Shown: positions 7,880 to 18,756 of the stretch, in pieces
Layout: each line of letters opens with the position of its first letter
Numbering within the stretch: the stretch's first letter is position 1
From: Trichococcus patagoniensis
Lineage (GTDB): Bacteria; Bacillota; Bacilli; Lactobacillales; Aerococcaceae
NCBI RefSeq assembly: GCF_003051085.1
Contig: NZ_QAOM01000016.1
Span: 1 to 64,000 of the forward strand
Length of the DNA: 64,000 nucleotides
Reading direction: 5' to 3'
Program-made: the position numbers and the translations under genes
Notes under the pieces: generated by a model
What the model was told of the DNA's origin: nothing
The model's database searches: none
What the model saw: the letters and a program-made list of their open reading frames with translations, nothing else

Positions 7880-8752
7880 TTAAAAGCCGTGGAAAGCTTG
7901 ATACACTTCCTGTTTCTTCAGATCCCTGATTTTTGCGGTCTCTTTGATCGCATCTTTGGAAGAAAGCCCCTGCTCCGTCATCAGCTTCTCAACCAATTCG
8001 GCGACGCTGAGGTCATCAAATGTCTGTTCAACCGGCATTTCCGGGTTATCATTGCCGGCTATCATCAGGCAGATTTCCCCTCTGATTTCCGTTTCTTCGG
8101 CCCAAGCAGCCAATTCTTCCGCCGAACCCCGGATGAACTCCTCAAAGCGTTTCGTCAACTCACGGCAGATGACGACTTGGCGCCCTTCACCCATCACGGT
8201 TGCGATATTTTTGAGCAACTCCTTCAGCCGGTAAGGCGATTCATAGAAAATCATCGTCTCTTCCCTGTTTTTCAACGACTCCAACTGCGCTAACTGATCC
8301 TTCTTCTTGCGCTCCAGAAAGCCGAAAAAGTAAAACGGCTGCGGTGCCAGCCCCGAAGCGATCAATGCAGTCACACCGGCATTGGCTCCGGGTAACGGCA
8401 CAACCGGCACGTTTGCGTTGATGCAGGCGCGCACCAAATCATGGCCCGGATCACTGATGGATGGCATTCCCGCATCGCTCACTTGGGCGATGGATTGGCC
8501 CCCTAGGAGTTTTTCCACCAATTGCGGAATGCGCTCCTGGGTATTGTGCTCGTGAAAGCTGACTTGGGGCGTATCCACTTCAAAATGTGTCAACAATTTC
8601 CGCGTATTGCGCGTGTCCTCAGCCGCAATCAGATCCACTTCGCGCAGTATCTTTATGGCACGGAAGGTCATATCTTCCAGATTGCCGATAGGAGTAGGCA
8701 CTAAATAAAGCGTTCCGCTATCGTGCTGTTCATAACTTTTTTGCGATTGCAT
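7880..8752 (-). CDS. rsmI: 16S rRNA (cytidine1402-2'-O)-methyltransferase
   Basis: Methylates the 2'-O of C1402 in the decoding centre of 16S rRNA, using S-adenosylmethionine. A 290-residue tetrapyrrole-methylase-fold protein with LYLVPTPIGNLEDMTFRA near residue 16, AAEDTRNTRKLL near 43, VSDAGMPSISDPG near 91 and FYFFGFLERKK near 138. Length is normal. GAGGAG precedes the ATG. It lies 17 bases upstream of the ydcF-like gene and downstream of the GIY-YIG gene, the standard Lactobacillales order. Confidence 0.95.
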   Translation of the reverse strand: MQSQKSYEQHDSGTLYLVPTPIGNLEDMTFRAIKILREVDLIAAEDTRNTRKLLTHFEVDTPQVSFHEHNTQERIPQLVEKLLGGQSIAQVSDAGMPSISDPGHDLVRACINANVPVVPLPGANAGVTALIASGLAPQPFYFFGFLERKKKDQLAQLESLKNREETMIFYESPYRLKELLKNIATVMGEGRQVVICRELTKRFEEFIRGSAEELAAWAEETEIRGEICLMIAGNDNPEMPVEQTFDDLSVAELVEKLMTEQGLSSKDAIKETAKIRDLKKQEVYQAFHGF

Positions 8753-8799
8753 TTTTGTTCTCCTCTAATTTCGATTCTTATTTGATTCATCCGCTGACC

Positions 8800-9081
8800 C
8801 TAATCAGACAGCGTGATGCCGCGCACCTTCAAAAAATTTTCTTTTTGCTTGCGGCTCAGTTTCTTGAATGCCGCCTCGGCTTTGGTCGCTTCCGTCCTGG
8901 AACCGAAGACTTCCTTGTAAATCATTTGGACAGGGCGGCGCGCCTTGGTATATTTGCTGCCGATGCCTTTATTGTGTTCCCGTTCGCGCCGAAGCGTGTC
9001 CGTCGTATAGCCGGCATAGAACGAGTCATCCCCGCACTGCAGCACATAAAAGTAGTGCTCACTGCTCGCCATAGAGGACAT
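8800..9081 (-). CDS. GIY-YIG nuclease-fold protein (UPF0213/YazA type)
   Basis: A 93-residue single-domain GIY-YIG protein. The signature is FYVLQCGDDSFYAGYT near residues 10-25, followed by RRER and the catalytic-type Glu in RTEATKAEAAFK near residue 63. The role is unknown; YazA-type proteins are conserved next to trmN6 and rsmI. The start at 9081 overlaps trmN6 by 23 bases. A second ATG at 9072 has a better-spaced AAAGGA and may be the true start. Confidence 0.85.
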   Translation of the reverse strand: MSSMASSEHYFYVLQCGDDSFYAGYTTDTLRREREHNKGIGSKYTKARRPVQMIYKEVFGSRTEATKAEAAFKKLSRKQKENFLKVRGITLSD

Positions 9082-9811
9082 CCTTTACCTTCTGGCTGTA
9101 TTCCCCTTCTTCATTGTACACAACGAGCGGCGGCAGCACACGGAAGCCGTCTTCCTTACCGTCCTTGATGCCTTCGATCAGGATCATGTTCGCTTCCTTG
9201 TTCTGCTTCGGGTAAATGAACTGCAGTTTTTTAGGCGCAATCCGATTTTTCCGCATCGTTTCCAGAATCTCCATCAAACGATCCGGCCGATGAACGAAAT
9301 AGGCCTTGCCTTTCATCTTCAGCAGATGGCTCGTCTGTTTCATCAATTGGTCCAGCGTCAAATGGATTTCGTGCCGCGCGATAGCAAAAGCATCCAATTC
9401 ATTCGTAAAACTGGATTCGGTCAGCTTGAAGTAAGGCGGGTTGCAAGTAATGACATCGACGGAATCCGGTTTGATGAAGCGGGTCACGTCGTTCACATCC
9501 GCATGCAGGAAGGAGACCTTCTCCTCCAACCGGTTCAGCTGGACTGTCCTGCGGGCCATATCCACCAACCGGTCCTGCAGTTCCACCCCGACGATCGGAT
9601 TTTTGGTTTTTCCTGTCAACAGGAACGAGACTGCCCCGTTTCCAGCACAAAGATCGACTATCTTCGCCGGTTTCACACGCGGCAATTCCGCGAAATCCGC
9701 CAACAGGACCGCATCCAGCGAAAAAGAGAACACGGCTGAACTTTGGATGATCTGGATATTTTCCCGTTTCAGCACATCCAACCTTTCGCCTTCTCTTAAC
9801 ATGTTTTCCAT
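9059..9811 (-). CDS. tRNA1(Val) adenine-37 N6-methyltransferase family protein
   Basis: A 250-residue class I SAM methyltransferase of the TrmN6/YabB group. The SAM-binding segment IVDLCAGNGAVSFLL is near residues 50-64, and the N6-adenine signature CNPPYFKL near residues 129-136. It probably modifies A37 of a tRNA; the exact tRNA in Gram-positives is inferred. AGGGG precedes the ATG. In relatives this gene directly follows yabA. Here the beta-glucoside island (9952-17382) separates the two. Confidence 0.88.
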   Translation of the reverse strand: MENMLREGERLDVLKRENIQIIQSSAVFSFSLDAVLLADFAELPRVKPAKIVDLCAGNGAVSFLLTGKTKNPIVGVELQDRLVDMARRTVQLNRLEEKVSFLHADVNDVTRFIKPDSVDVITCNPPYFKLTESSFTNELDAFAIARHEIHLTLDQLMKQTSHLLKMKGKAYFVHRPDRLMEILETMRKNRIAPKKLQFIYPKQNKEANMILIEGIKDGKEDGFRVLPPLVVYNEEGEYSQKVKDVLYGEQ

Positions 9812-9951
9812 TCGTTAACCCCTTTGCTTACTTTTTTAAACATTATAATGGTATTGTTACCGATAATACAAGCAGATCCTTAAAGAAAATCATTCATTTG
9901 AGGCGCTTTATCCGTTTGTGGCTGCCCGCATGGACTTATACCTCCCAAATC

Positions 9952-9997
9952 AAAAAAAGCTGTGGATTTAGTCTTCATTCAGACTTAATCCACAGCT
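9952..9997 (-). terminator. Terminator after the OYE-type oxidoreductase
   Basis: The stem 9958-9973 / 9982-9997 has the core AGCTGTGGATT. An A-run at 9952-9958 gives the U-tract on the minus strand. Confidence 0.82.
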
Positions 9998-10007
9998 GCA
10001 TCACATA

Positions 10008-11933
10008 TTAATAATTTAATGCCAACTCGAATCCTTCTCGACTTGCCACTAATGCATTACTAGTCTTCGTAGCTCCGCCTATCACTTGTACTTCATAAGC
10101 TGATCCGGCTAGTTCACTCACTAAATTATTTTTTGGAGCGTACCCTAAAGCCAATACCACAGAATCCCCGTTTACCTTCTGGGTCCCTGTTTCATTCTCC
10201 AGAACTACACCATCTTCCATTATTTCAACGATTTTGCTGCCAGTATATCTGTTAACTTTATACTCGTCTAAAATCAAAGTAAGATTGAAGGCATTAACAC
10301 CATCCAAATCAAGTAAAATATCTTCTCTCATTTCAACTATTGAGATTTTTTTACTTTGTAGAGCTAGATGTGCGGCAGTTTCGGACCCCACTTCTCCACC
10401 GCCTGCTATGATAACATTATTTCCGATCGATACATTACCAAGCAACACATCTTCCGCAAAATAAACATTGTTCCCATCAATTCCTTTGATTGGAGGTCTC
10501 ACAGGCGCACCCCCGGTAGCAACTACAACGACATCAGGTTGTAAGCTATCGATATCTTCCTTGGTTATTTCACTATTCAAGTTCACTGATACGTCATACT
10601 TCTCTAATTCGCTGATCAACCAGGCTATGTATGTCGATAATTCACCCTTCGCTGGTGGAAAAGCTGCGGATTTGAATTGTCCGCCAAGGAAGTTATTCTT
10701 ATCAAAAAGCTGTACTTTGTGCCCTCTCATAGCCAGAACTCGGGAGGCTTCCAGCCCTGCCGGACCCCCACCGATTACTATCATGTTTCTAGGTGCATCA
10801 GTCTTCGAATAATCAATGCGATATTCCTGCCCCAAAGAAGGGTTTACCAAGCACGTCACTGCCTCACCGGCAGTCAGCTTCATTACGCATCCTTGCAGAC
10901 AGCCGATGCAATATCGGATTGAAGTCAAATCACCACTCTGCGCTTTTGATGGCAAATAAGGATCTGCTAAAGACCCTCTGCCCATGGCAATAAAGTCAGC
11001 CTTGTTCATTACGAGAATACTATCAGCCATCCTAGGATCGTTAATCCGATTGGCTGTAATGACTGGAATATCCACTAGTTGCTTAATTTCATTGGCAAAA
11101 TCCACCGTCCAAGCATGGTTGACATACATCGGAGAAACAATCCCTTTATTGTGGTCTCCATATACACCTGATGAAACATGTAAAGCATCTGCCCCCCATT
11201 CTTCAAGTAGTGTCGCTAGAACTCTGGACTCTGATATATCTCTTCCGCCAGGTACACATTCGTCTGCAGAGAAACGGACAAGAATAGGGAAATCTGCCCC
11301 AACATTCATACGGACTTCACTGATAATCTCTTTCAAGAACCTAGCCCTATTATCAAAACAGCCACCGTACTCATCACTACGCTTATTTGCATAAGTCGAA
11401 AGAAATTCAGCGATCAGATAGCCATGCCCCGCATGAATTTCAATGCCGTCAAATCCGGATTTCTTTGCTCTTAAAGCAGAGTTTCCAAATTGAGTAATGA
11501 TTTCCTTGATCTCATCTTTCGTCAGCTCTTTTGGAACACTTTGCAACCACGGACAAGCAATTGCCGATGGCGCTACAGGAGTAACTCCACCATTAACTGA
11601 AGGACCACTTTGACGGCCGGCATGATAAATCTGACAGAATATCTTACTGGAATATTTGTGGACCCGATCGGTCAATTCCTTATGACCCGCAATTTGTTCG
11701 TCTTTCCATAGACCCGCTACATTGCTGTATCCCATTGCATGTTCATTAACCGGATAGTCTTCCGTGATGATTAAACCCCATCCCCCTTTTGCTTTTTCTT
11801 CATGATAAGCAATATACTGCTCCGTAGCTTCACCATCTTCTGTACAATAATTAGTTACCATGGCCGGAACGACCAATCTGTTCGGAATTTCACATTCACC
11901 AATTGAAAAAGGTGTAAATAATTTTTTAAACAT
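10008..11933 (-). CDS. NADH:flavin oxidoreductase / 2,4-dienoyl-CoA reductase-like, old-yellow-enzyme family
   Basis: A 641-residue three-domain redox enzyme. Residues 1-330 form an OYE TIM barrel for FMN (RLVVPAMVTNYCTEDGEATE near 19, GFDGIEIHAGHGYL near 159). A 4Fe-4S cysteine set follows, CIGCLQGC with a later Cys in TCLVNP near 340-365. Two nucleotide-binding motifs come last: VIGGGPAGLEASR near 388 (FAD) and IIAGGGEVGSETA near 511 (NADH). It is similar in layout to FadH, BaiCD and trimethylamine dehydrogenase, which reduce activated C=C bonds. The substrate is unknown. It is preceded by a MerR-type regulator on the same strand, and the pair sits next to a beta-glucoside operon, so a plant-derived enone or phenolic is possible. 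Confidence 0.85.
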   Translation of the reverse strand: MFKKLFTPFSIGECEIPNRLVVPAMVTNYCTEDGEATEQYIAYHEEKAKGGWGLIITEDYPVNEHAMGYSNVAGLWKDEQIAGHKELTDRVHKYSSKIFCQIYHAGRQSGPSVNGGVTPVAPSAIACPWLQSVPKELTKDEIKEIITQFGNSALRAKKSGFDGIEIHAGHGYLIAEFLSTYANKRSDEYGGCFDNRARFLKEIISEVRMNVGADFPILVRFSADECVPGGRDISESRVLATLLEEWGADALHVSSGVYGDHNKGIVSPMYVNHAWTVDFANEIKQLVDIPVITANRINDPRMADSILVMNKADFIAMGRGSLADPYLPSKAQSGDLTSIRYCIGCLQGCVMKLTAGEAVTCLVNPSLGQEYRIDYSKTDAPRNMIVIGGGPAGLEASRVLAMRGHKVQLFDKNNFLGGQFKSAAFPPAKGELSTYIAWLISELEKYDVSVNLNSEITKEDIDSLQPDVVVVATGGAPVRPPIKGIDGNNVYFAEDVLLGNVSIGNNVIIAGGGEVGSETAAHLALQSKKISIVEMREDILLDLDGVNAFNLTLILDEYKVNRYTGSKIVEIMEDGVVLENETGTQKVNGDSVVLALGYAPKNNLVSELAGSAYEVQVIGGATKTSNALVASREGFELALNY

Positions 11934-12001
11934 TTCATTACCTCCCTATTTGTTTATCTTATCTTAGGGTCTGTGGTAACTACAGAGTCAACCATATTTG
12001 T

Positions 12002-12799
12002 TCACTTTTTCTCAATCGGTATAAAAAACTCAATATACCGCAGATATTCCGCATCATTGATCCTTGCAAGCAGCCTACCGGAAATGTCTCCATTTATTTT
12101 ATAGTTACTCTTTTCGATGTGTGAAACTGCAGGCTTTATTAGGTCCTTTGAAAAATTCCCCCGCGCACCTGCATTCACAATAAATCGCAGATAGGTCTGC
12201 TCCTCAAAACATTCTATTCTCTCAGACATAGGTAATTTCAAAGCAATACTTTCACTTTTATTTATCGAGAATCCCCACTCGAAATTGCTGCTGTCCTGGA
12301 ATAAATCTTCTTTTCTTATAACGACAGTGTTATCAAGTAGTGCATAATAATCCATCCACGGATCAAAAATTTCTCTCAACTGATTAGCTGAGCTGTATTC
12401 AAAATTTTCCCGATGTGAGAAGAATAATTTGCATGGGGTCGTTTCAATATGGACTTCAAAATCTAAAGATACCAGTTTTTTTATCAATTCTTCGTTCTTC
12501 TTCTCTAACAGCTGATAATATACCGCTTTTTTCTTTATCGACTCCTGATTTTTTTCCAATAATTTCAAGTAGTCAGAAAAATTCGTTTCATGGAGTAGTT
12601 TTTTTATCTCTTGCGCAGAAAAGTCCATTTTGCGAAACCGCTTATATTCCAACAAATAATTAATGTCCCAATCATCATATACGCGATAATCCGTTTGTTT
12701 ATCTTTCTGAGGGGAAATAATCCCTTTTTTTTCGTAAAATCTTATGGAATCAATAGGCATATTCAAAATTTTTGATACTTCACTGATTTTATACTTCAT
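12002..12799 (-). CDS. MerR-family transcriptional regulator
   Basis: A 265-residue regulator. The N-terminal winged helix, MKYKISEVSKILNMPIDSIR with FYEKKGIISP following, is typical of MerR. Residues 60-120 are rich in Lys, Glu and Leu and form the dimerisation coiled coil. The C-terminal half looks like an effector-binding domain of the BmrR/GyrI type. ATG at 12799 is chosen because GAGGGG lies just upstream; the open frame begins eight codons earlier without a ribosome site. It lies directly upstream of the OYE-type gene and probably controls it, and it is divergent from licT. Confidence 0.82.
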   Translation of the reverse strand: MKYKISEVSKILNMPIDSIRFYEKKGIISPQKDKQTDYRVYDDWDINYLLEYKRFRKMDFSAQEIKKLLHETNFSDYLKLLEKNQESIKKKAVYYQLLEKKNEELIKKLVSLDFEVHIETTPCKLFFSHRENFEYSSANQLREIFDPWMDYYALLDNTVVIRKEDLFQDSSNFEWGFSINKSESIALKLPMSERIECFEEQTYLRFIVNAGARGNFSKDLIKPAVSHIEKSNYKINGDISGRLLARINDAEYLRYIEFFIPIEKK

Positions 12800-12874
12800 G
12801 GTCGACTCCCCTCTTTCAAACACATTATATATAGTTTGGATTCTCTACTCAAGAATGTTTTTTTATTTTAGTTA

Positions 12875-12903
12875 TTGACAATTAATAACTTATCCATTAA
12901 CAT
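12875..12903 (+). promoter_or_regulatory. Promoter of the licT-bgl operon
   Basis: TTGACA at 12875-12880, a 17-base spacer, and TAACAT at 12898-12903. It lies 32 bases before the first RAT site. Confidence 0.65.
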
Positions 12904-12934
12904 TGCGTTAAGTATTAAACCGCTTTCGGTTTAT

Positions 12935-13008
12935 GGACTGTTACTGACTCGATCAGGCATGACCATTTTTCCAGTTATTTGTGCTGGAATTGTGGTCTTT
13001 TTTCTTTT
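12935..13008 (+). promoter_or_regulatory. RAT antiterminator and overlapping terminator upstream of licT
   Basis: A ribonucleic antiterminator of the BglG/LicT type (GGACTGTTACTGACTCGATC onward, 12935-12964) overlaps the 5' arm of a terminator (GACCA at 12961 to TGGTC followed by six T near 13002-13008). Bound LicT would keep the terminator from forming. Confidence 0.85.
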
Positions 13009-13037
13009 CTTACTAGGTTAATGGGAGGTGAATAACA

Positions 13038-13874
13038 ATGAAAGTTACTAAAAAAATAAACAACAACGTTGTACTTGCACTGACTGAGGATGGTTCTGAG
13101 GTTTTCGTTGTAGGCAAAGGTTTAGGCTTTCAAAAAACGCCTTTCATTCTCAACAAGTCGGATCCTATCATCGAGAAAGTCTTTGTTCAAAATGATAGTG
13201 ATACCGAAAGATATATGGAGATATTTTCCAAAATCCCGCTTCAAACTATCTTAGTAAGCGAAAAGATAATAGAAGAAGGAAAAAAAATGTTAAATTCTCC
13301 ATTGAATGATATGTTGCTGCTCTCTCTGGCCGATCACATACAAAATGCGATCGAACGAACAAATTCTAACGAAGAGCTGGTAAATACTTTGCATTGGGAA
13401 CTAAAACATATTTATCCCACTGAAACAAAAATCGGAGAGAAAGCTGTCCTTTTAGTTAACGAAGAACTGTCCGCTTCCCTCCCTAAAGAAGAAGCTAGTT
13501 TTATTGCCCTGCATTTTGTTAATGCACAACTGAAAAAAGGAACTGAATTTTCTGAAACCGCAAAAGTTACCCAAATCATCAAAGACATAGTGACGATTGT
13601 GAAATACAACCTGAAAAGAAACATCAATGAAGACTCAGTAAATTTTGCACGTTTTATCACACATCTCAGATATTTCATTTTCCGTCAATTCAACAATGAA
13701 TCATTGAACGAACAAACCGATTTATACGATATCGTCAGCCAAGCTGCCACAACTGAACTGGAATGCGTAAAAAGAATTTGCTTATACTTAGATAATAACT
13801 ACGGATGGCATATAACTACGGATGAACAATTGTATTTATTGTTGCATCTCAAAAGGCTATCCAAAAATACTTAA
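13038..13874 (+). CDS. licT: BglG/LicT-family transcriptional antiterminator
   Basis: An RNA-binding antiterminator of 278 residues. The CAT domain (about residues 1-56) begins MKVTKKINNNVVLALTEDGS. PRD1 (about 65-170) and PRD2 (about 175-275) carry the regulatory histidines (LADHIQNAIERT, ALHFVN, FITHLRYF, LLHLKR). In this family HPr and the cognate EII phosphorylate these histidines, linking antitermination to sugar supply and carbon status. The AGGTG site precedes the ATG. Flanking RAT sites at 12935 and 13878 show autoregulation and control of the PTS gene downstream. Confidence 0.93.
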   Translation: MKVTKKINNNVVLALTEDGSEVFVVGKGLGFQKTPFILNKSDPIIEKVFVQNDSDTERYMEIFSKIPLQTILVSEKIIEEGKKMLNSPLNDMLLLSLADHIQNAIERTNSNEELVNTLHWELKHIYPTETKIGEKAVLLVNEELSASLPKEEASFIALHFVNAQLKKGTEFSETAKVTQIIKDIVTIVKYNLKRNINEDSVNFARFITHLRYFIFRQFNNESLNEQTDLYDIVSQAATTELECVKRICLYLDNNYGWHITTDEQLYLLLHLKRLSKNT

Positions 13875-13877
13875 TCT

Positions 13878-13951
13878 GGACTGTTACTGATTCGATCAGG
13901 CATGACCAATACTAATGGAGACTACTCTATTCAGTATTGGTCATTTTTTAT
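13878..13951 (+). promoter_or_regulatory. Second RAT antiterminator and terminator before bglP
   Basis: A near-identical RAT copy at 13878-13907 overlaps a 12-base-pair terminator stem (13902-13913 with 13934-13945) followed by six T. It gates transcription from licT into the PTS gene. Confidence 0.88.
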
Positions 13952-13971
13952 ATAAAAAGGAGGAATTAAAA

Positions 13972-15831
13972 ATGACAAACGAAGAACTGGCACGAAAAAT
14001 TATTCAAGAACTCGGCGGAGAAAATAACATTCAGAATTTAACACACTGTGCTACACGATTGCGTTTTAACCTGAAAGACAACAGTAAGGCAAACCTTGAT
14101 AACATCTCCAATCTTGATGGTATTCTGAAAGCGCAGCTGCAAAATGGGCAGACGCAGATCATCATTGGCGCCAAAGTACAAAAAATTTACCAAGAAATCA
14201 CCAAATTAGTGAATATAGACCAGACAGATGAAGTTTCTTCAGAAAAAAAGGGGAAGGTTGCTGAGGTCATCGAAGTAATTTCAGGTATCTTTAGCCCAGC
14301 AATTCCTATGATCATCGCTGGAGGTATGCTAAAAGCTGTTGTATCCTTGTTGGCGACCTACAACCTCATCAATCCACAATCTGCAGAAGTAGCTATCTTA
14401 AGCATGACCGGAGATATGGTATTCTACTTCTTACCCTTTTTCTTAGCACTAAGCGCCGCAAAAAAATTCAAGACGAACGAATTTATCGCGTTAGGCTTAG
14501 CTGCAGGTTACATGTATCCTACCATTTTGGATGCAGCCAATAAAATTGCAGAGACCGGCATTTCATCCCTAAGTTTCTTCGGCCTCCCGATTCTATTGGT
14601 AAATTACAAATCCACAGTGATTCCGATTATCTTATCAGTATGGTTGTTAAGTTACGTGAATAAAGCTGTTGAAAAAGTCATTCCTGACTTCTTGAAAATT
14701 ATTTTCTCAGCCATGATTGTATTGTTGATTATGGTACCGACCCAATTGATAGTCATCGGGCCACTTGGTTCCTATATCGGAAAATATTTGGCCGAATTTA
14801 TCCGTTGGTTCTATACGTTCGGTGGAATTTTTTCAGCTTTCGCCTTGGGTGGGACAAGATCACTGCTCACAATGTTGGGTATGCATTATGCGATTGGGCC
14901 TTTGCAGATTCAGGAGATTGCAGCAACCGGCGGGTCTTATATCTTGGTGAGTGCGTTGACAGCAAATATGTCCCAAGCTGGGGCTGCCTTGGGGGTTTTC
15001 TTAAGAAGCAAAGACAAATCTGTTAAGTCGTTGGCAGCAACTTCTTCCCTTTCTGCTTTCCTCGGCATTACAGAACCAGCTATGTTTGGTGTTAACTTAA
15101 GATATAAACGTCCATTTGCATTTGCGCTTTTGTCTTCGGCCATCGGGGCAGCGTTCTTATCCTTATTCAACACCCAAGCTACAGCTTATGTGCCACCAAG
15201 CCTATTAACACTACCAGTGTTCCGTGCAGATAACTTCCTCGTTCTTGTTATAGGAGTGGTAATTTCTGCTGGGTTGGCTTGTGTATTGACTTACCTATTC
15301 GGCATCCCTTCTGAGGAAATTTCAGGCAAACAGGTACAGCCTGTTCCTGAAACAACAGCTATCCCTACAGAGGAAACAACGATTGTGGACAGTCCACTCA
15401 GCGGAAAAGTTATTCCTTTATCCGAAGTAAATGATGAAGTATTCAGTCAATCATTAATCGGAATCGGTAACGCTATTATTCCTGTAGAAGGAAGAGTCAT
15501 TGCACCATTTGACGGTGAAATTACAGTCTTCTTTGATTCTAAGCATGCACTCGGACTTATTTCTGAATCCGGTATTGAGCTGCTTATTCACGTCGGAATC
15601 GACACGGTTAACCTTGAAGGCAAATATTTCAAAAGCGATTTTAAACAGGGAGATCATTTCAAAAAAGGAGATATTCTTCTGCAATTTGACATTGATAAGA
15701 TAAAGGAAGCAGGTTACGAAATCACTACACCTGTCGTAGTCACAAATATCCATTCATACAGTTCAGTAATATCCAGTTCTGAAGGCTCCATAAAAGAAGG
15801 GCAACCACTATTGGAACTTGATTTAAAATAA
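13972..15831 (+). CDS. bglP: Beta-glucoside PTS transporter subunit IIBCA
   Basis: A 619-residue membrane permease that imports and phosphorylates aryl-beta-glucosides or cellobiose at the expense of PEP. The IIB domain (1-90) has the phosphorylatable Cys26 in LTHCATRLRF. The IIC domain (about 110-460) has around ten membrane segments. The IIA domain (about 480-619) has His540 in LLIHVGIDTVNL. Domain order and length match BglP/BglF. ATG at 13972 is chosen because AAGGAGG precedes it; earlier in-frame codons lie inside the RAT terminator. Cotranscribed with the GH1 gene. Confidence 0.93.
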   Translation: MTNEELARKIIQELGGENNIQNLTHCATRLRFNLKDNSKANLDNISNLDGILKAQLQNGQTQIIIGAKVQKIYQEITKLVNIDQTDEVSSEKKGKVAEVIEVISGIFSPAIPMIIAGGMLKAVVSLLATYNLINPQSAEVAILSMTGDMVFYFLPFFLALSAAKKFKTNEFIALGLAAGYMYPTILDAANKIAETGISSLSFFGLPILLVNYKSTVIPIILSVWLLSYVNKAVEKVIPDFLKIIFSAMIVLLIMVPTQLIVIGPLGSYIGKYLAEFIRWFYTFGGIFSAFALGGTRSLLTMLGMHYAIGPLQIQEIAATGGSYILVSALTANMSQAGAALGVFLRSKDKSVKSLAATSSLSAFLGITEPAMFGVNLRYKRPFAFALLSSAIGAAFLSLFNTQATAYVPPSLLTLPVFRADNFLVLVIGVVISAGLACVLTYLFGIPSEEISGKQVQPVPETTAIPTEETTIVDSPLSGKVIPLSEVNDEVFSQSLIGIGNAIIPVEGRVIAPFDGEITVFFDSKHALGLISESGIELLIHVGIDTVNLEGKYFKSDFKQGDHFKKGDILLQFDIDKIKEAGYEITTPVVVTNIHSYSSVISSSEGSIKEGQPLLELDLK

Positions 15832-15839
15832 TCGATTAG

Positions 15840-17327
<1,488 letters not shown>

Positions 17328-17339
17328 AAACAAAAAGTC

Positions 17340-17382
17340 AAACAGGAGGTTATCTCAAATGAGGTAACCTCCTGTTTGATTT
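17340..17382 (+). terminator. Terminator of the licT-bgl operon
   Basis: A 13-base-pair stem (17340-17352 with 17365-17377) with the AACAGGAGGTTA core. Confidence 0.75.
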
Positions 17383-17413
17383 ATTATTCATTAGTGTATG
17401 GTATTCTATGGAT

Positions 17414-17470
17414 AAAAAAAGAAGCTGTTTAAGAAACTAGCGTGAAACATGCTAGTTCTGAACAGCTTCT
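17414..17470 (-). terminator. Terminator downstream of yabA
   Basis: GAAGCTGTTT and the CTAGC inner arm pair with GCTAG and AACAGCTTC. The A-run at 17414-17420 gives the minus-strand U-tract. It closes the tmk-yabA transcript before the island. Confidence 0.8.
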
Positions 17471-17529
17471 TCGGGTTGTACAGCAACAATCTCTCCGAAC
17501 AATCTCCCTAATTGATAGCGGGATACTTA

Positions 17530-17934
17530 TCAGTTTTTCCGATCTCTTTCGCCGTAGATGACATCGATACAGAAAACACAGGGCTCATCATTGAGACGGC
17601 GGGAACCATAATAAACATTGCAGACATGAAAACCATCCTCGTACAGCTTCTGTAAGTTCAGACGGGACTTCGACATTTCTGGCTCTTGCTTCTGCGCGTC
17701 CTCTTTTTCCTTCGTAAGGAAATCGATCCGATCACGCAGATGCTGGTTCTCGATTTGAAGATTTGCGTTCTCTTCTATCAGGTCATCCATCTTCTCTTGA
17801 ATCTCTTTAACATCTGCTCCCATCGATGAAATACGGCTTTCCACCCGATGGAACTGATCATACAAGGCACGTTTATCCATTTTATCCACTCGCATTTTCC
17901 ATACATATTTTTCTATCTTATCCTGCAAAGCCAT
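17530..17934 (-). CDS. yabA: Replication initiation control protein YabA
   Basis: A 134-residue regulator that binds DnaA and the sliding clamp DnaN and limits re-initiation of replication. Residues 20-85 form a Leu/Glu-rich coiled coil ([34 protein letters not shown]). The C-terminal zinc site is [11 protein letters not shown] with EPCVFC. The gene lies 5 bases after ricT in a compact operon. Confidence 0.93.
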   Translation of the reverse strand: MALQDKIEKYVWKMRVDKMDKRALYDQFHRVESRISSMGADVKEIQEKMDDLIEENANLQIENQHLRDRIDFLTKEKEDAQKQEPEMSKSRLNLQKLYEDGFHVCNVYYGSRRLNDEPCVFCIDVIYGERDRKN

Positions 17935-17939
17935 ATTTC

Positions 17940-18731
17940 CTATAACTCTGAACTGGCAAATTCAACCGTCTTATTGTGCTCGAACAGACGCACCTTGATG
18001 ACTTGACTGAGTACATTCAATTCCACAACTTTGCCCTTGCCCTCCGGCGTCATCACTTCCTGCCCGTAATCAGGCATCGCTTTTCTGAGGGAAACATACG
18101 TATCGTTCTCATAATTCAGGCAACACAGCAAACGTCCGCACAAACCGGATATTTTGGTAGGATTCAAGGACAAACCTTGGTCCTTCGCCATCTTGATCGA
18201 AACGGGCACAAAATCACCCAAGAAGGTCGAACAGCAGAGCGTCCTTCCGCAAGGTCCGATCCCGCCAAGAATCTTCGCCTCATCGCGGACACCGATTTGG
18301 TGCAATTCGATCCTCGTACGGAATATAGCCGCCAACTCGCGGACCAATTCCCGAAAATCGATTCGGCCTTCCGAACTGAAATGGAAAGTCAACCGACTGC
18401 GATCGAAAGTGTATTCCGCTTTGATCAGCTTCATATCCAATTTCAGCTTCTTCATTTTCGTCTTGCACACGGCAAAGGCTTCTTTCGCCTCCGCGCGATT
18501 CTTTTCATCCTGCTCGAGATCTTTTTCTGTCGCAACCCGGATGATGTTTTTATGCGAAAGGATGCCGCCTTCTTCATTGCTTTTTTTATCGACAATGACG
18601 ACTTGGCCAATATCGACAGCATTCCCATTATTTATGATCAATTTTTCGCCCAATTTGTACTTTGTCTGGCCTGCTTCATAATAAGAGATGGGCCCGACAG
18701 GCATAAAACGAACACCAATTACGTTTTTCAT
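17940..18731 (-). CDS. ricT: PSP1/RicT-family regulatory protein
   Basis: A 263-residue protein with the PSP1 C-terminal domain. In Bacillus, RicT (YaaT) with RicA and RicF promotes RNase Y-dependent RNA maturation. Clustered cysteines [12 protein letters not shown] near 158-169 and [14 protein letters not shown] near 195-208 are the family signature and may hold an Fe-S cluster. GGAGGAG precedes the ATG. It sits between holB and yabA, the conserved order. Confidence 0.92.
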   Translation of the reverse strand: MKNVIGVRFMPVGPISYYEAGQTKYKLGEKLIINNGNAVDIGQVVIVDKKSNEEGGILSHKNIIRVATEKDLEQDEKNRAEAKEAFAVCKTKMKKLKLDMKLIKAEYTFDRSRLTFHFSSEGRIDFRELVRELAAIFRTRIELHQIGVRDEAKILGGIGPCGRTLCCSTFLGDFVPVSIKMAKDQGLSLNPTKISGLCGRLLCCLNYENDTYVSLRKAMPDYGQEVMTPEGKGKVVELNVLSQVIKVRLFEHNKTVEFASSEL

Positions 18732-18756
18732 TTTCTTTCTCCTCCAGAAGCTTTAT

